A DNA stretch of 64,000 bases from Macrolepiota albuminosa (taxonomy: Eukaryota; Basidiomycota; Agaricomycetes; Agaricales; Agaricaceae), in assembly GCA_027475525.1 (NCBI GenBank), contig JAMWFC010000028.1:422831-486830 (forward strand), read 5' to 3'. Shown here piece after piece: positions 34,962-46,200 of the stretch (its first letter is position 1; every line of letters begins with the position of its first letter). A program made the translations under genes and the position numbers. The notes beneath the pieces are model-generated. The model worked only from the letters and a program-made list of their open reading frames with translations, was not told the DNA's origin and searched no databases.

Positions 34962-37900
34962 TTATGCACGTTTTGCTAGCTGTTGAGGGCGTTTCATGCC
35001 CTGCAACTCTAGATACCTGTCCATTGCTGCAAGGTCTTTGCAGTTCACTAGCGGTTCCCAGGTAGTATCACCTAGGCTCCACCTCACCTCGAATTCGAGG
35101 CTTCCCTTCATCCACCGATGACCTATGAGGTCATCTACGAACCACTCCTGGTCATTGCCAGTTCCAAAGTCATATGGCTCCGGAGTTGCGCGATTAGGAA
35201 ATAGCGCATCACTACTGGCCATATACGGTTGCAATAGCGACACGTGAAACTTGGGCACTATCCTGCGTGCTTGCAGCGCCTGGGGTAGTTCCAGCACGTA
35301 GTTAGACGTGCTCGGTTCCGCCTCAAGGACCTTATATGGTCCAATCCATTTCGGACACAGCTTACTCGCCCTGCCTTTCGGCAGGTTCAAGTTCTTCATT
35401 GAAAGGTACACTAGGCTCCCTTTCTTGATTTCCGGCTCATCACGTCTGCGATTATTCGCATGTTTGGTTTGCCATACACGTGATTCTATAATCGCGTCAT
35501 GGGCATCTGCCAAATTTCTTAGCGCGTTGCGTGCAAACTGCTTCACTCCCACATGAATAACTTCGTCTGTGCAAAGTTCATGAATCATGGATGGCATGTA
35601 GCCATTGTTGAGTTCAAAGGGTGAATACCCTGTGGTTTCCAATATACTCGCGTTTATCGCGAATTCCACCAGCGAACATCTATCCACCCAGTCCTTCTGA
35701 TCAGGATGTACAAATGCTCGCAATATTTGCGCTATATTTCTATTTGCACGTTCAGTTTGACCATCCGTTTGCGGATGAAACGATGTCGACATGAGCAACT
35801 TTGCTCCTAGCAGCTTGTGCAACTCCTTCCACCATTTGGAAGTGAACTTAGCGTCTCGATCGCTTACGATTGAACTTGGCAGTCCATGGAGGCGTACTAT
35901 CTCCTTGAGATAGATCCACGACAAGTCTGATGCTGTCATGGTGGTTCTCACCAGAATGAGATGGACCATACTGGTCATTCTGCAGATCACTACCCACAGG
36001 TAGTTAAAGCCTTTCGACTCGGGGAACGGACCTATAAAGTCCATCCCAATCGAATCCCACGGTTTGACCGGTATGGGTAGCAAATGGAGCTTTCCCGGTG
36101 GCTTCAATGTCGAGACTTTTGACTGTTGACATAGCTCGCATGTCAAGCAAAATTGGCTTGTCTCTTTGGCCATTTGCGGCCACCAGTACCAGCGTCGCAC
36201 ATAGTCCAGCGTTTTCTGAGTTCTGAAGTGGCCCACTACTCTATGGGCCTGGTCCAGGATAGTCGTAATCAACAACCTCTCCCGGGGAATGCAGATGACT
36301 TTGGACCCCGTGGGTCTGGTAAGGTAGACAAGCTGCTGCTCCATCCTGAAGCGCGGATGCGCTTGGATATTGTTCAGAATCTCTACGAAGAGATTATCAT
36401 CCTTGTATCCTTGCTGGATACGTGTGCGGAATTGCGCATTGCCTAAGTCGGCCGGTGCAGGCGTATGGTCCTGTGACTCCAGCGCTTGCTGGAGCGTCAT
36501 ATCAGTACCTCTTGTAGGCACCTCTTGCCTCGTCTCTTCACTTGGCTGAGGGGCCTCATGATCCACTAGCACCTGGGCTTCAATATCGCAAATCTCTCGC
36601 TATTCGTGCAGTCGCTTACTGCGATGTTTCTCCTGCACTCGCATGGCATGTAGCTCGACCCTATGTTCCCTGATTTTGTGGAACCGATGCAGAAGCAAAT
36701 CTTTGCCCTCTGGGTCAATATGTTTGTCTGCCTGGACATAGTCATGCGCGTCATGGACGTCATCTCGAGTATCACTCTTGAAATATCGAGACAGGCAATC
36801 CACGACTTTGTTCAATTCACCTTTTACTCATGGACGTCATCTCGAGTATCACTCTTGAAATATCGAGACAGGCAATCCACGACTTTGTTCAATTCACCTT
36901 TTACATAGGTGATGTCAAACTGGTACCGCGACATGTAGTCAATCCAGCGACATTGTTGCGGAGACAGGTGCACCTGAGTCTTGAAGAACTCTAGTGCTTT
37001 GTGATCCGTAATAATGTGGATCTTATATCCCATCAGTTTATCCTCCCACTTTAGGAGGGCTTCCAGGATTGCGAGTGTTTCTAACTCGTGCACAGCATAA
37101 TTCTGCTGAGCAGCAGTGAATTTACGGGACATAAATCCCGCTGGTCGGCAAGTCTGCCACGTTTTACCCTGGCCAAACATGGCCCCAACCCCAGTCTTTG
37201 ACGCATCGCAAATGAGCCAGATGGGCTTGTCGATGCGTGGGTCAATTGGCCGGATGACTGGCATTTTCGCGCATATGCGCTTAATCATCTCAAAACACCG
37301 CTGATGCAGTGGTCTCCAATGAAACGGTGACCCATTCTGGGTCATGGCCATAAGTGGCCTGATGTATGCAGTGATGTCTGGCAAGAAGTTGCCAATATAG
37401 TTCACCAGTCTGACACATCGTTGGATATCATTATATGTGCATGGAGTATGCCACTCTCGGATTCGGTCGAGCTTATCTGTATCTGGATGAATGCCCTTCT
37501 CGTCAATGATGTGACCGAGACAATCTATACTCGTTGCATACAACTCGCACTTCTTCAATTTGAGATAGAGACTGGCCTTCCGTAGCCGTTCAAATACGAC
37601 TCGTAGGTGCTGCTCATGCTCCTCAATGGTGTCAGAAAATATGAATATATCGTCTAAATAGACATGCATAAACTTCCCAATTACATCTCGGAAGATTGAG
37701 GTCATTAACCTCTGAAATGTTGCCGGTGCATTACAATCACCAATCTGCATGATGTTACTCACAAACGTCCCCATCAGGGATGAGAACAGTGTCTTCGGTA
37801 TATCCTCTTCGCGGATGCGAACCTGTTCGTACGCGTCTGTGAGGTCGATTTTCGACCGATACTTCGCTGTCGCAACATCTTCTCGTATCACTTCCTGATC

Positions 37901-38940
37901 TGGAAGAGGTGTTACATCCTTGACGGTATTATCATTGTGCTGTCGCGCATCCAATGCAGTCCGTAATGTTCCATCCTTCTTGGGAATACAAAGCAATGGT
38001 GCAGCTTGCACCGCTGGTTGTGGTTCCCACCACTTCGCGTTTATGTATCTATTCGTCTTTTCATGAAGTTGATCCTGAAGTGCTCGTGGGCAGCGAGGCA
38101 AATGATACTTGTACTGCTTGTTATCGTCAATGAGGTTGATCTCATGATTAACCTCCCGCCACAGAGGAAGCTCTTCCTTCATTCCATTGACGATATCAGC
38201 AAACTCCAGTTGCCATTGCTGGCGCAATCGAGGAATATCCTCCTCTGTAAGGCTCAAAGCCTTACCTTTTCCTTTGGCTATGCGTGCTATACGTGGTTGA
38301 ACCTTTGGTTCAAATCGCTCCCGTAAGGCACGTACGTGCTCCTCTGTGAGATCTCCTGGATTCAACCTTACAACTGGTTGTTTCCTCATCGTACTTGCCA
38401 ACAACTGCACACTTCTTGCTTTTAGCGAAAATCCGTCAAATACGATATCCAATGTTTCGGAAATCTCGTCCTCTCGTGCGTGACGGTACACTTCTCCCAT
38501 CTGGGTTGCTTGCCCACTTCCCATAGCCTGCGTCACCATTGACGCTACCAATTCATTCCACTCCCGTGGCATTCATGGGTCATATGCCAATTGCACTCCT
38601 GGCCAGGGCACTGGTCGATCCATTAGCGACCTAGTGCTACCCACAGTTCCCATCGTACTGTATACCTCGTCCCTGATGAGATCCTCAACCTTCACTCAAG
38701 AGCTAGTCGGCTGGCATTCCAGCGACTCCACCATGCATCTACCATGCTCATTCTTGCACTGTACAGCCTGTTTAGGCTTTCCATTGGTACACCCAATCAC
38801 ATCCGGGTGCTTCCCCTTCTCCAGAGTTCCTTGAAACTCTTCCTCAGACATCAGTATAGCCAGCGAGTCTGCCGGCAGGCTTTTTGGTGGGGCCTGTTCA
38901 TCCTCCACCTCCTGTACAGTCGCTCTCCTGCGACCATCTA
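34962..38940 (-). pseudogene. pol: pol of chromovirus B: RT, RNase H, integrase, chromodomain
   Basis: Reading on the minus strand: pre-RT linker; RT with LLCIPKKDGTLRTALDARQH, SKIDLTDAYEQVRI and the active-site box FMHVYLDDIFIF; RNase H with LICDASKTGVGAMFGQG and ITDHKALEFF; integrase zinc finger H-x3-H...CLTCELCQQSK; integrase core with Asp in IGMDFIGPFP, Asp in VSDRDAKF and Glu in DGQTERANRN; and a C-terminal chromodomain (EWFVDDLIGHRWMKG then FEVRWSLGDTTWEPLVNC), which puts it in the chromoviruses. Damage: TGA near 38694 and 38576, and TAG near 36600. The frame change at 36828 is the 77-bp duplication and disappears when one copy is dropped. The frame is -1 relative to gag-protease, consistent with expression by frameshifting. 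Confidence 0.92.
36751..36904 (-). repeat. exact 77-bp tandem duplication inside pol
   Basis: 36751-36827 equals 36828-36904 (plus strand, starts TCATGGACGTCATCTCGAG). It splits pol between RNase H and integrase; one copy removed, RT-RNase H and integrase share a single frame. Confidence 0.95.
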
Positions 38941-41900
38941 GTCAGTTGCGTTCATCATGCCGCTTTTCAGTTGCGCAAAGCGCCTCAAACAACCATCTGT
39001 ATCGTTCAACACCACTTTCTCCGCCTTCAAAGGCGTACCATTCACAACGACCATGTCGTTCACGAAATCCAGCGACACCTTGTTCTTATGCATGAACGGC
39101 GTACCGATAATCATGTCATAGCGATCAAAATTCGCTATATCCACGTATTCTTTCGTCAACGTTCCTGACGTCTTTATTCTCACCTCCACGCCAAACTGCA
39201 CCATAGCGCGACTCCCCACAGTCCCCAGCTGGAGCATCAATGGCTCCTCCAGTTCATGAATGCGAATTGCGTTGACATGAGCAAACTGGGGTGTAATGCC
39301 CGTAGTGGTACTCCCAGAGTCCCACAACGTCCATGCCGGATGTCCATTGACATCAACATACGTGACCAGGCACTCCTTCTCTTCAGGAGTATAGCGTGGC
39401 CGCTGCAACTTATTAGTTGCCTTCTGCAGGGTTACACGTCTCATTTGGACGCGCTGATCTCCATGGCACTCCGTCAGTGCAAACAGGTGTTCCTCCTTGT
39501 CCTCACGAGCATAGTAGTCACTGTCGTACACATCCACTGCGACGTATTCGTCGCCATCAATCTGGACGCTCTCGGCGTCATCCACTTCCAACCTGTCAGC
39601 CTCTACCTGCGGTTCTTCCTCCGCTTCCTCAACGATCTCGTCATCCTCGTCATCACTGACGACATCGCTAGGTGCCGCAGCTGTATGGGCCGCTCGGATG
39701 TGTGCCTTAGGAGGGGCGGGACACTCCTTAGCGAAATGCCCGCTCCTGCCACAGTTGTAGCACGCTGAGGGGTCCCCGGCAGGCCTTCTCTGGGCCGCTC
39801 CTGGAACCCCAGCGGTTTTGCCCGCTATACACGGTACAGGCGCCACCACTCCTCTTGGTGCTACTTGATTCTGACCCGAAAAGGGTCGACTATCCTTTGC
39901 TGGCAATTGTCCAGCAGGCTTCGATCGAGGCCGTTGGCCTCCAGGGACTGTCTTACGAACAACGAATCGCAGATTGCGATTGTTCTCCATATCTGTCCGT
40001 TTGGCCAGGAAGGTTCCCACCTTCACTGCCTGACAGTTCACTGTTCCTCAGCGTGAACTACACTGCTCATAATGGTTTGCAGTCCGTGTCGACTGCTCAT
40101 AACAGATGACATATGCCAAGAATTTGGTCACAGTATTGACCTCCGGAGACAAATTATCGTCGTGTATCAACACTCTCCTCATGTCTGCGGGTATTCTGTC
40201 CAGGAATGTCTCGTGGATAGTGTATTCGTCTGGATAGATGGCCATATTCTGCGCATGACCCACCAGGTCATCATAAAAGGTCTGGACGCCAGTCTTAGCG
40301 TCATACACTGCCTTTCTAAAGGCATCACGAGCTTCCTGCATCGTAGCAGCGTTGACGAATCGATTATACAGTCCTATCAGGACCTCTTTAAATGTCCAGT
40401 GCGATTTGTCGCGATTAATGTGGAGAACATGGCGACGGAACCAATTCCGAGCCTCTCCTTCCATAAATTCGTGTAGCACAAATATCCTCTCCTGGTCCAT
40501 GTCGTCTCCACCATAGCAGCAGGCTGCGAGGTGGTAGCACACATCCATGGCCCAGTCCTCCAGTTGAGAGAACCTATGTCCCCCAGCGTACGCACGTATG
40601 TGCTTACCATTGGATTTACGGGGACTTACCCCAGCAGGGAACTTAAATCTGACTCCAAGGGAGTCATCCACCAGACAAGTGAGGCGATCATGCATATGAT
40701 CCATATGGATCCTGACCGCTTCATTTATTCCCAGCGTAGTTTCACGCAATTCATGAGGTGCGGGCATCAAAAATGCCTGGGGACTGCAAAACAGGTGCTC
40801 ATTGGCCGCTCTTTCCGGCCGTGAGGTGAGCTGTTGCCTCACTTGTTGCTCTGCTGGTAATCCACCAGCCTGCCTGCCACTATTACAACAACTATTATCG
40901 TCCCAATCATCATTCCTACGATCACGCCCTCCACCGTCGTTATTGCGACAAATTGGCTCCCTCCGCTTGTAGTGGTCACTACTATTATCACTACCACCCA
41001 GATTTCTGTCCGGTTCAGCAGTTCGAGAATTGGCTCCCTCCGCTTGTAGTGGTCACTACTATTATCACTACCACCCAGATTTCTGTCCGGTTCAGCAGTT
41101 CGAGCCGTGAATTGTCGCCGCATATCATCAACAGGCGTTACACTCTCACGCCCTTCAAAGACTACCCCTTGGTCATCAATTAACGACTCACCATGATTGT
41201 GCAAGTCCTGGTTGCGTATTCTCTGGTAATTGACGCGTTCATTCCAGTTGTCCACTAGGTGGACGCATCGCACTATGCGTCATGGTTGTGTTTGCTCCTC
41301 AAGAATGTGGACTTCGTCCACCTCTTCCTTGATAGTAACTTGCTTACGAGGTGTCTTAACCTCCTGCACTGCAAGTAGTGATTCTGGCTCTGCCAGAGTC
41401 GTCGTCACAGTCTCCACCTCAGACAATGCCTGCTGAGGCACTCCGCTAACTATGCGTTGACAGTTTGCGGCATTCTGACGCCGAACGTAGTCTTGCTGAG
41501 ACTCATTAGCCTGACGAGGCGCATTGAGCAATTCCATCGCGTCCGCAATTAATGGCGCTCATCTGCGCACACTCATCTCACATTCTACTGAGTCGGCTGG
41601 AGTAGCCGTTGAGACTGCTGACCCTCGCGCCGCTTTGCGCTTAAGGTATTCCACTACTTTGAGTTCGAAGATGCGCACAAACAATTCGATATATTCATTC
41701 GAATCTGCACGGGGTACATCGTGGCTCCTAGCAGCCAGCAACTGTAAGTGCTTTACTACATAAAGCTGCAGACACTTTTGCGTCGATTCCTTCGTGACCG
41801 ACGGATATCGGTCCAACACCAGCTGTAACTGGATAGACAAGGTCGAATGCGACCTTTTGCTTTCCTCATCATCTGAGGACTCCAACTCGGACTCTAAGTC

Positions 41901-42518
41901 CATAAGTCTCCTGAGGCCATCATGCCTCACTTGTGGCTGTTTGCCAGCCCGTCTGTGCAACTCTGGAATTCCAGGCGCTGTTGACGCCTTTTCCAACCCT
42001 ACAACATTGTCGTCCTCCCTACTGACCACTATTGCTGGTCCTTGCTTCGGTCCTTGTGTTGTCAACGACGACGGTCCCGGTTCAGTGGCAGCATTGGCCA
42101 CATATTCCAAATGCCATTCTGTAGGTGCAGTCTGGAATGGGGTTCTATGCCCAAATGCGCTGCCTTGTACCATTTCCGAGTACTGGGTAACATCCGGTTG
42201 ACCCTCAGAGGGAGCTGAAGAGCTCTCGGGCAATACCGGATACATCAGTGAAGGCATTTGGCTTGCTGGCAGCGAAACTCCTGAGACCGCGGATCTCTCT
42301 CCTGGTTTTCCACCCAGTCGTACAATGGACATCATCCATGATACGGATAGCCCACCAGGCATTCCAAAGCTCGTGCTGACATCACGAGGGGTCTTTTCGT
42401 CCCGCTTTGGCAGGAGTTGGTATGCTGACGCCGATTGCATCTTCACAGCTTGAAGCACAGGTAGATCACCTGTGTCTACCGCTGGGAACGGAGGATCCGG
42501 ATCAAGAGAGCCAGTCAT
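38939..42518 (-). pseudogene. gag: gag-protease of chromovirus B
   Basis: Starts at ATG 42518 (MTGSLDPDPPFPAVDTGD), 111 nt after the 5' LTR. An unusually long N-terminal region (42518 to about 41100) precedes the capsid-like part (SQLEDWAMDVCYHLAACCYG, ERIFVLHEFMEGEARNWFRR, LDRIPADMRRVLI). Next are a CCHC knuckle CYNCGRSGHFAKEC (about 39755-39714), an acidic spacer, and an aspartic protease with active site WDSGSTTTG (about 39330-39304) and flap-side IIGTPFM. Three in-frame TGA codons (near 41561, 41279 and 40047) each correspond to CGA; the frame otherwise holds once the 77-bp duplication at 40951-41104 is reduced to one copy. It ends TAG 38939. Confidence 0.9.
40951..41104 (-). repeat. exact 77-bp tandem duplication inside gag
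   Basis: 40951-41027 equals 41028-41104 (plus strand, starts AATTGGCTCCCTCCGC). It shifts the gag frame; removing one copy joins the N-terminal region to the capsid part. Confidence 0.95.
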
Positions 42519-42629
42519 GGAAGCACATTTTCAATGTGATGCCAACAGAGAATCGAGAGGTTTTGATGAGAGTTGCCTAGTCAGTAACAAGCCTAGAGTC
42601 TAAAGCCAATAGCAGAAGATTTAAAAAAA

Positions 42630-42803
42630 TGTAACCGGAGTTACAGGTTAGAACTATCTTGTGTGTATCACACAAGTGCTAAATCAGACCGCAGTATTAG
42701 ATTTGACTAGTACGTAGTGTGAAAACAAGATGTTATCTTATGTAATACTCTATTAAACGATTATAGCATTGTTGATGCTTGGAACACGGATGACTCCGTT
42801 ACA
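42630..42803 (-). repeat. 5' LTR of element B
   Basis: 174 bp, TGTAACCGGAG...CTCCGTTACA, followed on the plus side by the GTCCC target duplication. On the element strand the LTR is followed by a T-rich segment and no obvious tRNA primer site was recognised. Confidence 0.92.
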
Positions 42804-42808
42804 GTCCC

Positions 42809-43090
42809 AGCCAGCTCCCGGAGCCTGTTCCTGATGCAGGTCCTGGGGGTCCTTCAGAGTTAGGCCCCAGTCGTCCTGCACCCACCTTTGTGCAGATGAC
42901 CATACATCCCCCCCGTCCCCCTCCCCCTCCTCGTCCCAGACTGGTCGCCCCTCGTTTCCATCATTCTGGGATGGCGGTGGGAGCCATTTCCAAGGTCCCA
43001 GACGCCCAACGCGTTGCGTGGGCCAGCGTGACACAGGAGGCCTTCGAGGGGGCATTGGTGAGGCTCTGGGGCTTGCGTAAACAGAACTGA
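42809..43090 (+). CDS. 3' part of the plus-strand ORF split by element B
   Basis: Continues 30153-30374 in frame (SQLPEPVPDAGPGGPSELGP), passes a proline run near 42908-42945, and ends with KVPDAQRVAWASVTQEAFEG then LWGLRKQN at TGA 43088-43090. The stop codon consists of the first three bases of the copia LTR, so the original 3' end may have been lost with that insertion. Confidence 0.4.
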   Translation, partial: SQLPEPVPDAGPGGPSELGPSRPAPTFVQMTIHPPRPPPPPRPRLVAPRFHHSGMAVGAISKVPDAQRVAWASVTQEAFEGALVRLWGLRKQN

Positions 43091-43228
43091 GGGTACATTG
43101 GACGTTGTCCTGTATATAAGTATATCGTTCAACAAAGCAAGCATGGCCCCTGCATGTGGCCCTGATGGTGTGGCCGTGGTATACCTTTCATGGCATCACA
43201 TTTATCACATCCCCACGCCACTCCAACA
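43088..43228 (-). repeat. 3' LTR of the copia element
   Basis: On the element strand it begins TGTTGGAGTGGCGTGG and ends GTACCCTCA, about 141 bp. Similarity to the other LTR may extend some 12 bp further left (GTAAACAGAAC against GTAAATGGAAC), so the outer end is uncertain. Confidence 0.8.
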
Positions 43229-43287
43229 CTCCTCCTTACCATGGACACACCTTTATACTACTCCTCCTTGCGTATGAGCATGGCACA

Positions 43288-46200
43288 CTAGGTTACTCCA
43301 AGAATTTGACAGAGGCGGGTGAACAGGGGTCTGGGCAGAGCTTTGGTAAACATATCGGTGATGTTGTCTTTAGTGTTAATGTACTTGATAATGATCTCGC
43401 CTGTCTGGGCACGTTTGCGGATGATGTCACGACCCCTCCCCTCTGGAACCTCCCTGGGACATCCCTGGAGCCCCATCCGGGAGCCTCTTTTGTCAACCCC
43501 ACAATGCACCCCGCCCCCACAGCTGCCAACACTGCCATTACACGCATCAAGGACCGCCATCAGCCAGCCCCCCGGGAACCCCGCATCACGGACCCTGGGA
43601 TCAACCGCCATCAATGATTGGATCATGCAACTTGCTTCTGGCCATCGTGCATCACACATCACAGCTCCCTCCACGCCAATTGATCGTGCGCCCCACACGT
43701 GTGATCCAAGTATACAGTCCCTGACCGCTACTCAATACCTCCCGGAACCCATCCCAGACACCCTGGAACCCCGAGACCCAGCCCCATAGTACTTATAGCA
43801 TAGTTCCTCATTGTATTCGCTAGTCTTGATATTAACTTGAATTGTTGCGTGCCCTCTGCTTGATTGGTACGCACTGACTGACACACTTTTGACTGGCATG
43901 CTTGAATAACTGCGTGCTCTAAGTTTGGTACGTACTTTGCAACTTGTAACTTGTTAACTCGGTCTCGTCTTAGAACCCCCAGTTCACGACTCGACCTCCA
44001 CCTAACCCCCAGCTACCCCAACACCCAAAACCCCCGGACCAAGTCCCCTCTCCCAGGATTACACCTGTCCGTGTCTTGAACCCCAGAGTCCTAGCCCTGG
44101 AGTTCCAGACCTCCAAGTGTCCATAGATCAAGTCCGCATCGTAAGGGCGTTGCTTTCCTGGAAAGCCCCCAACTCAGCAGAACCTGACAGATGAAGTGGT
44201 ACTTAATGTCAAAATGTTTAACTCTTGCATGTGCCATTGGGTCTTCTAACAGTGTGATCGCTGCTTTGTTGTCGCAGAAGAGAGTGGTGGCCTTTTGGGT
44301 GAAATCCCATCCAATTGCCCTCATTAGTGCTCTGAGCCATATGCATTCCTGTACTGATTTATATGCTGCCATGTACTCTGCCTCGCAGGACAAAGTCGCT
44401 ACTGTCTTCTGTTTTTGAACCAACCACAATACTGCTCCAGCCCCTAGTGACCATGTGTACCTGCTTGTACTTCTTCTTGTGTTAAGACAGCTTGCCCAGT
44501 TAGCGTCCGTGAATCCCCATAGTACGATTGACCCTCCCCCTAGTCGGAGCCTCAGGTCCTTTGTTCCCTTTAGATAGCGTACTAGTTGGATATCCATGTT
44601 CCAGTGCAATCTATTGTAGTTATCCAAGAATTGAGATAACTGTTAAACAGCATACGATGTACAGCAGGCATCCTACCAAGGATCGGTATGGGAGACGTGC
44701 GATGTCCTTTTTCTCCTCCTCTGTCTGAACATTGCGGTTCAGTCTTCTGAGTTTGAGACCTGGGTCCATTGGCAGCAATAACAGGTGTGCTTTGCTTTGT
44801 CCAAATTGCTGCACAATGCGGTTTATAAACACTGTTTGTGACAGTGCTACTGTGCAATCATGACGGTTCCATTTGACAGAGATGCCGACAATGTGGCGGG
44901 GAATTTCTAGGTCCACTATTGTCCATACCTTTTTCATCTGGTTTTTGAAGCACTTGTTTTTGTCCTTGGTGCTTGCTATAGATAGAAAGTCGTTGACGTG
45001 GACGGTGGCAATAACTATGCCCATCTCGGACTTCCTGAAATAAATGCAGGACTCACAGGCTAATCTGGTGAACCCCCATCCCAGCATCCTCTTGTTTAGA
45101 GTCTAATTCCAAATACACCCCACCTGCTTCATCCCATACAGTCTTTGCACCAGTTTGCACACCCAGTCCTCCTTTCCCGGCTCTTCAAATCCTTCTGGCT
45201 GCTCCATGTATTGAACCTTGTTATCTGGTAATATCCCATACAGAAACGCTGTCTTCACATTGATTTGTGTCGTGTCGCATCCCTCAGTTGCAGCTATGTG
45301 TAGTAGGATGTGCCAGGACTCCATACGTGCAGTTGGGGACGTGGTCTTGTAGTAGTCTCTCCTGTAGATCTGTTTGTATCCTTTGAATACAAGTCGCACC
45401 TTGTATCTGACAGGGTTCCTGTGCTCATCGCATTTGATTTTAAACACTGGTTGTCCTTTCCTGACCTTGTATCCTTGAGGGACCTGGGATCGCGGAATGA
45501 GCTTGTACACCCCCATCTCCTTCAGTGACTTGAGTTCATCTTTATACCTGCTTTCCCATTTCTCTGCGTCCGGTCCTCGTTTCGCCTCCTCCCATGTCCT
45601 GGGTTTGTCCTCGATGGTTATAGGAAGGGGGCTTATATCACTGGGTGAGGTCAAGATAGCTGCAAGTATTTGATCAAGATCTGGTTCAGGGTCTGGGTCA
45701 TCTGGAGTGGGCACAGGCGCCTGTTTCCCCACAATGTCCGATGATCGCTGGGCTTCCACTTCTTGATCAGTCGTTACTGCTTGTCTTCCCACTTTCTTCT
45801 CTGCTCTCATCTCTTTTACTCTCCTCTCGCTCTCTTTCACCTCTGTCATTACTTCCTCCATCCTGGTGGGTGCTCTCTGTCCTTCTCCAATGGCCTTTTT
45901 GATGGGTTGTCTGTTCTGAGTTGATCTACAAGGTGCCGCATCAATGATGGGCTCGCTTTCTACATTTTTGAGTGTCTGTAGTTGATCATTGGTGTCAAAT
46001 TCAAAACTGCTGAGATCGTCATCTGAAATGCCAGGGGTTAGTGAGGCACTCTCATCAAGGTCATGTAGGGAAGGAATTTACTGCTGTGGTAGATCATTGG
46101 TAGTCAGTTGAGACTCGTGACGTTCGATGAATTTGACATGATAGGACTGGTAGACCCTTTTGTTAACTCTGTCCCAGCATCTGTACATCTTTGAGTTTTG

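Larger units (their letters stand above)
30375..42803 (-). mobile_element. chromovirus-type Ty3/gypsy retrotransposon, family B
   Basis: Complete element with LTRs at 30375-30547 (3') and 42630-42803 (5'), flanked by a perfect target duplication GTCCC (30370-30374 and 42804-42808). The order on the minus strand is gag-protease, RT-RNase H-integrase-chromodomain, and then a third large ORF before the 3' LTR. It is interrupted by a family-A solo LTR (31859-32676) and carries four 77-bp duplications. The LTRs are about 93 percent identical, differing mainly by transitions, so the insertion is not recent. Without the solo LTR and the duplicated copies it would be about 11.4 kb, long for a fungal gypsy element because of the third ORF. 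Confidence 0.93.
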
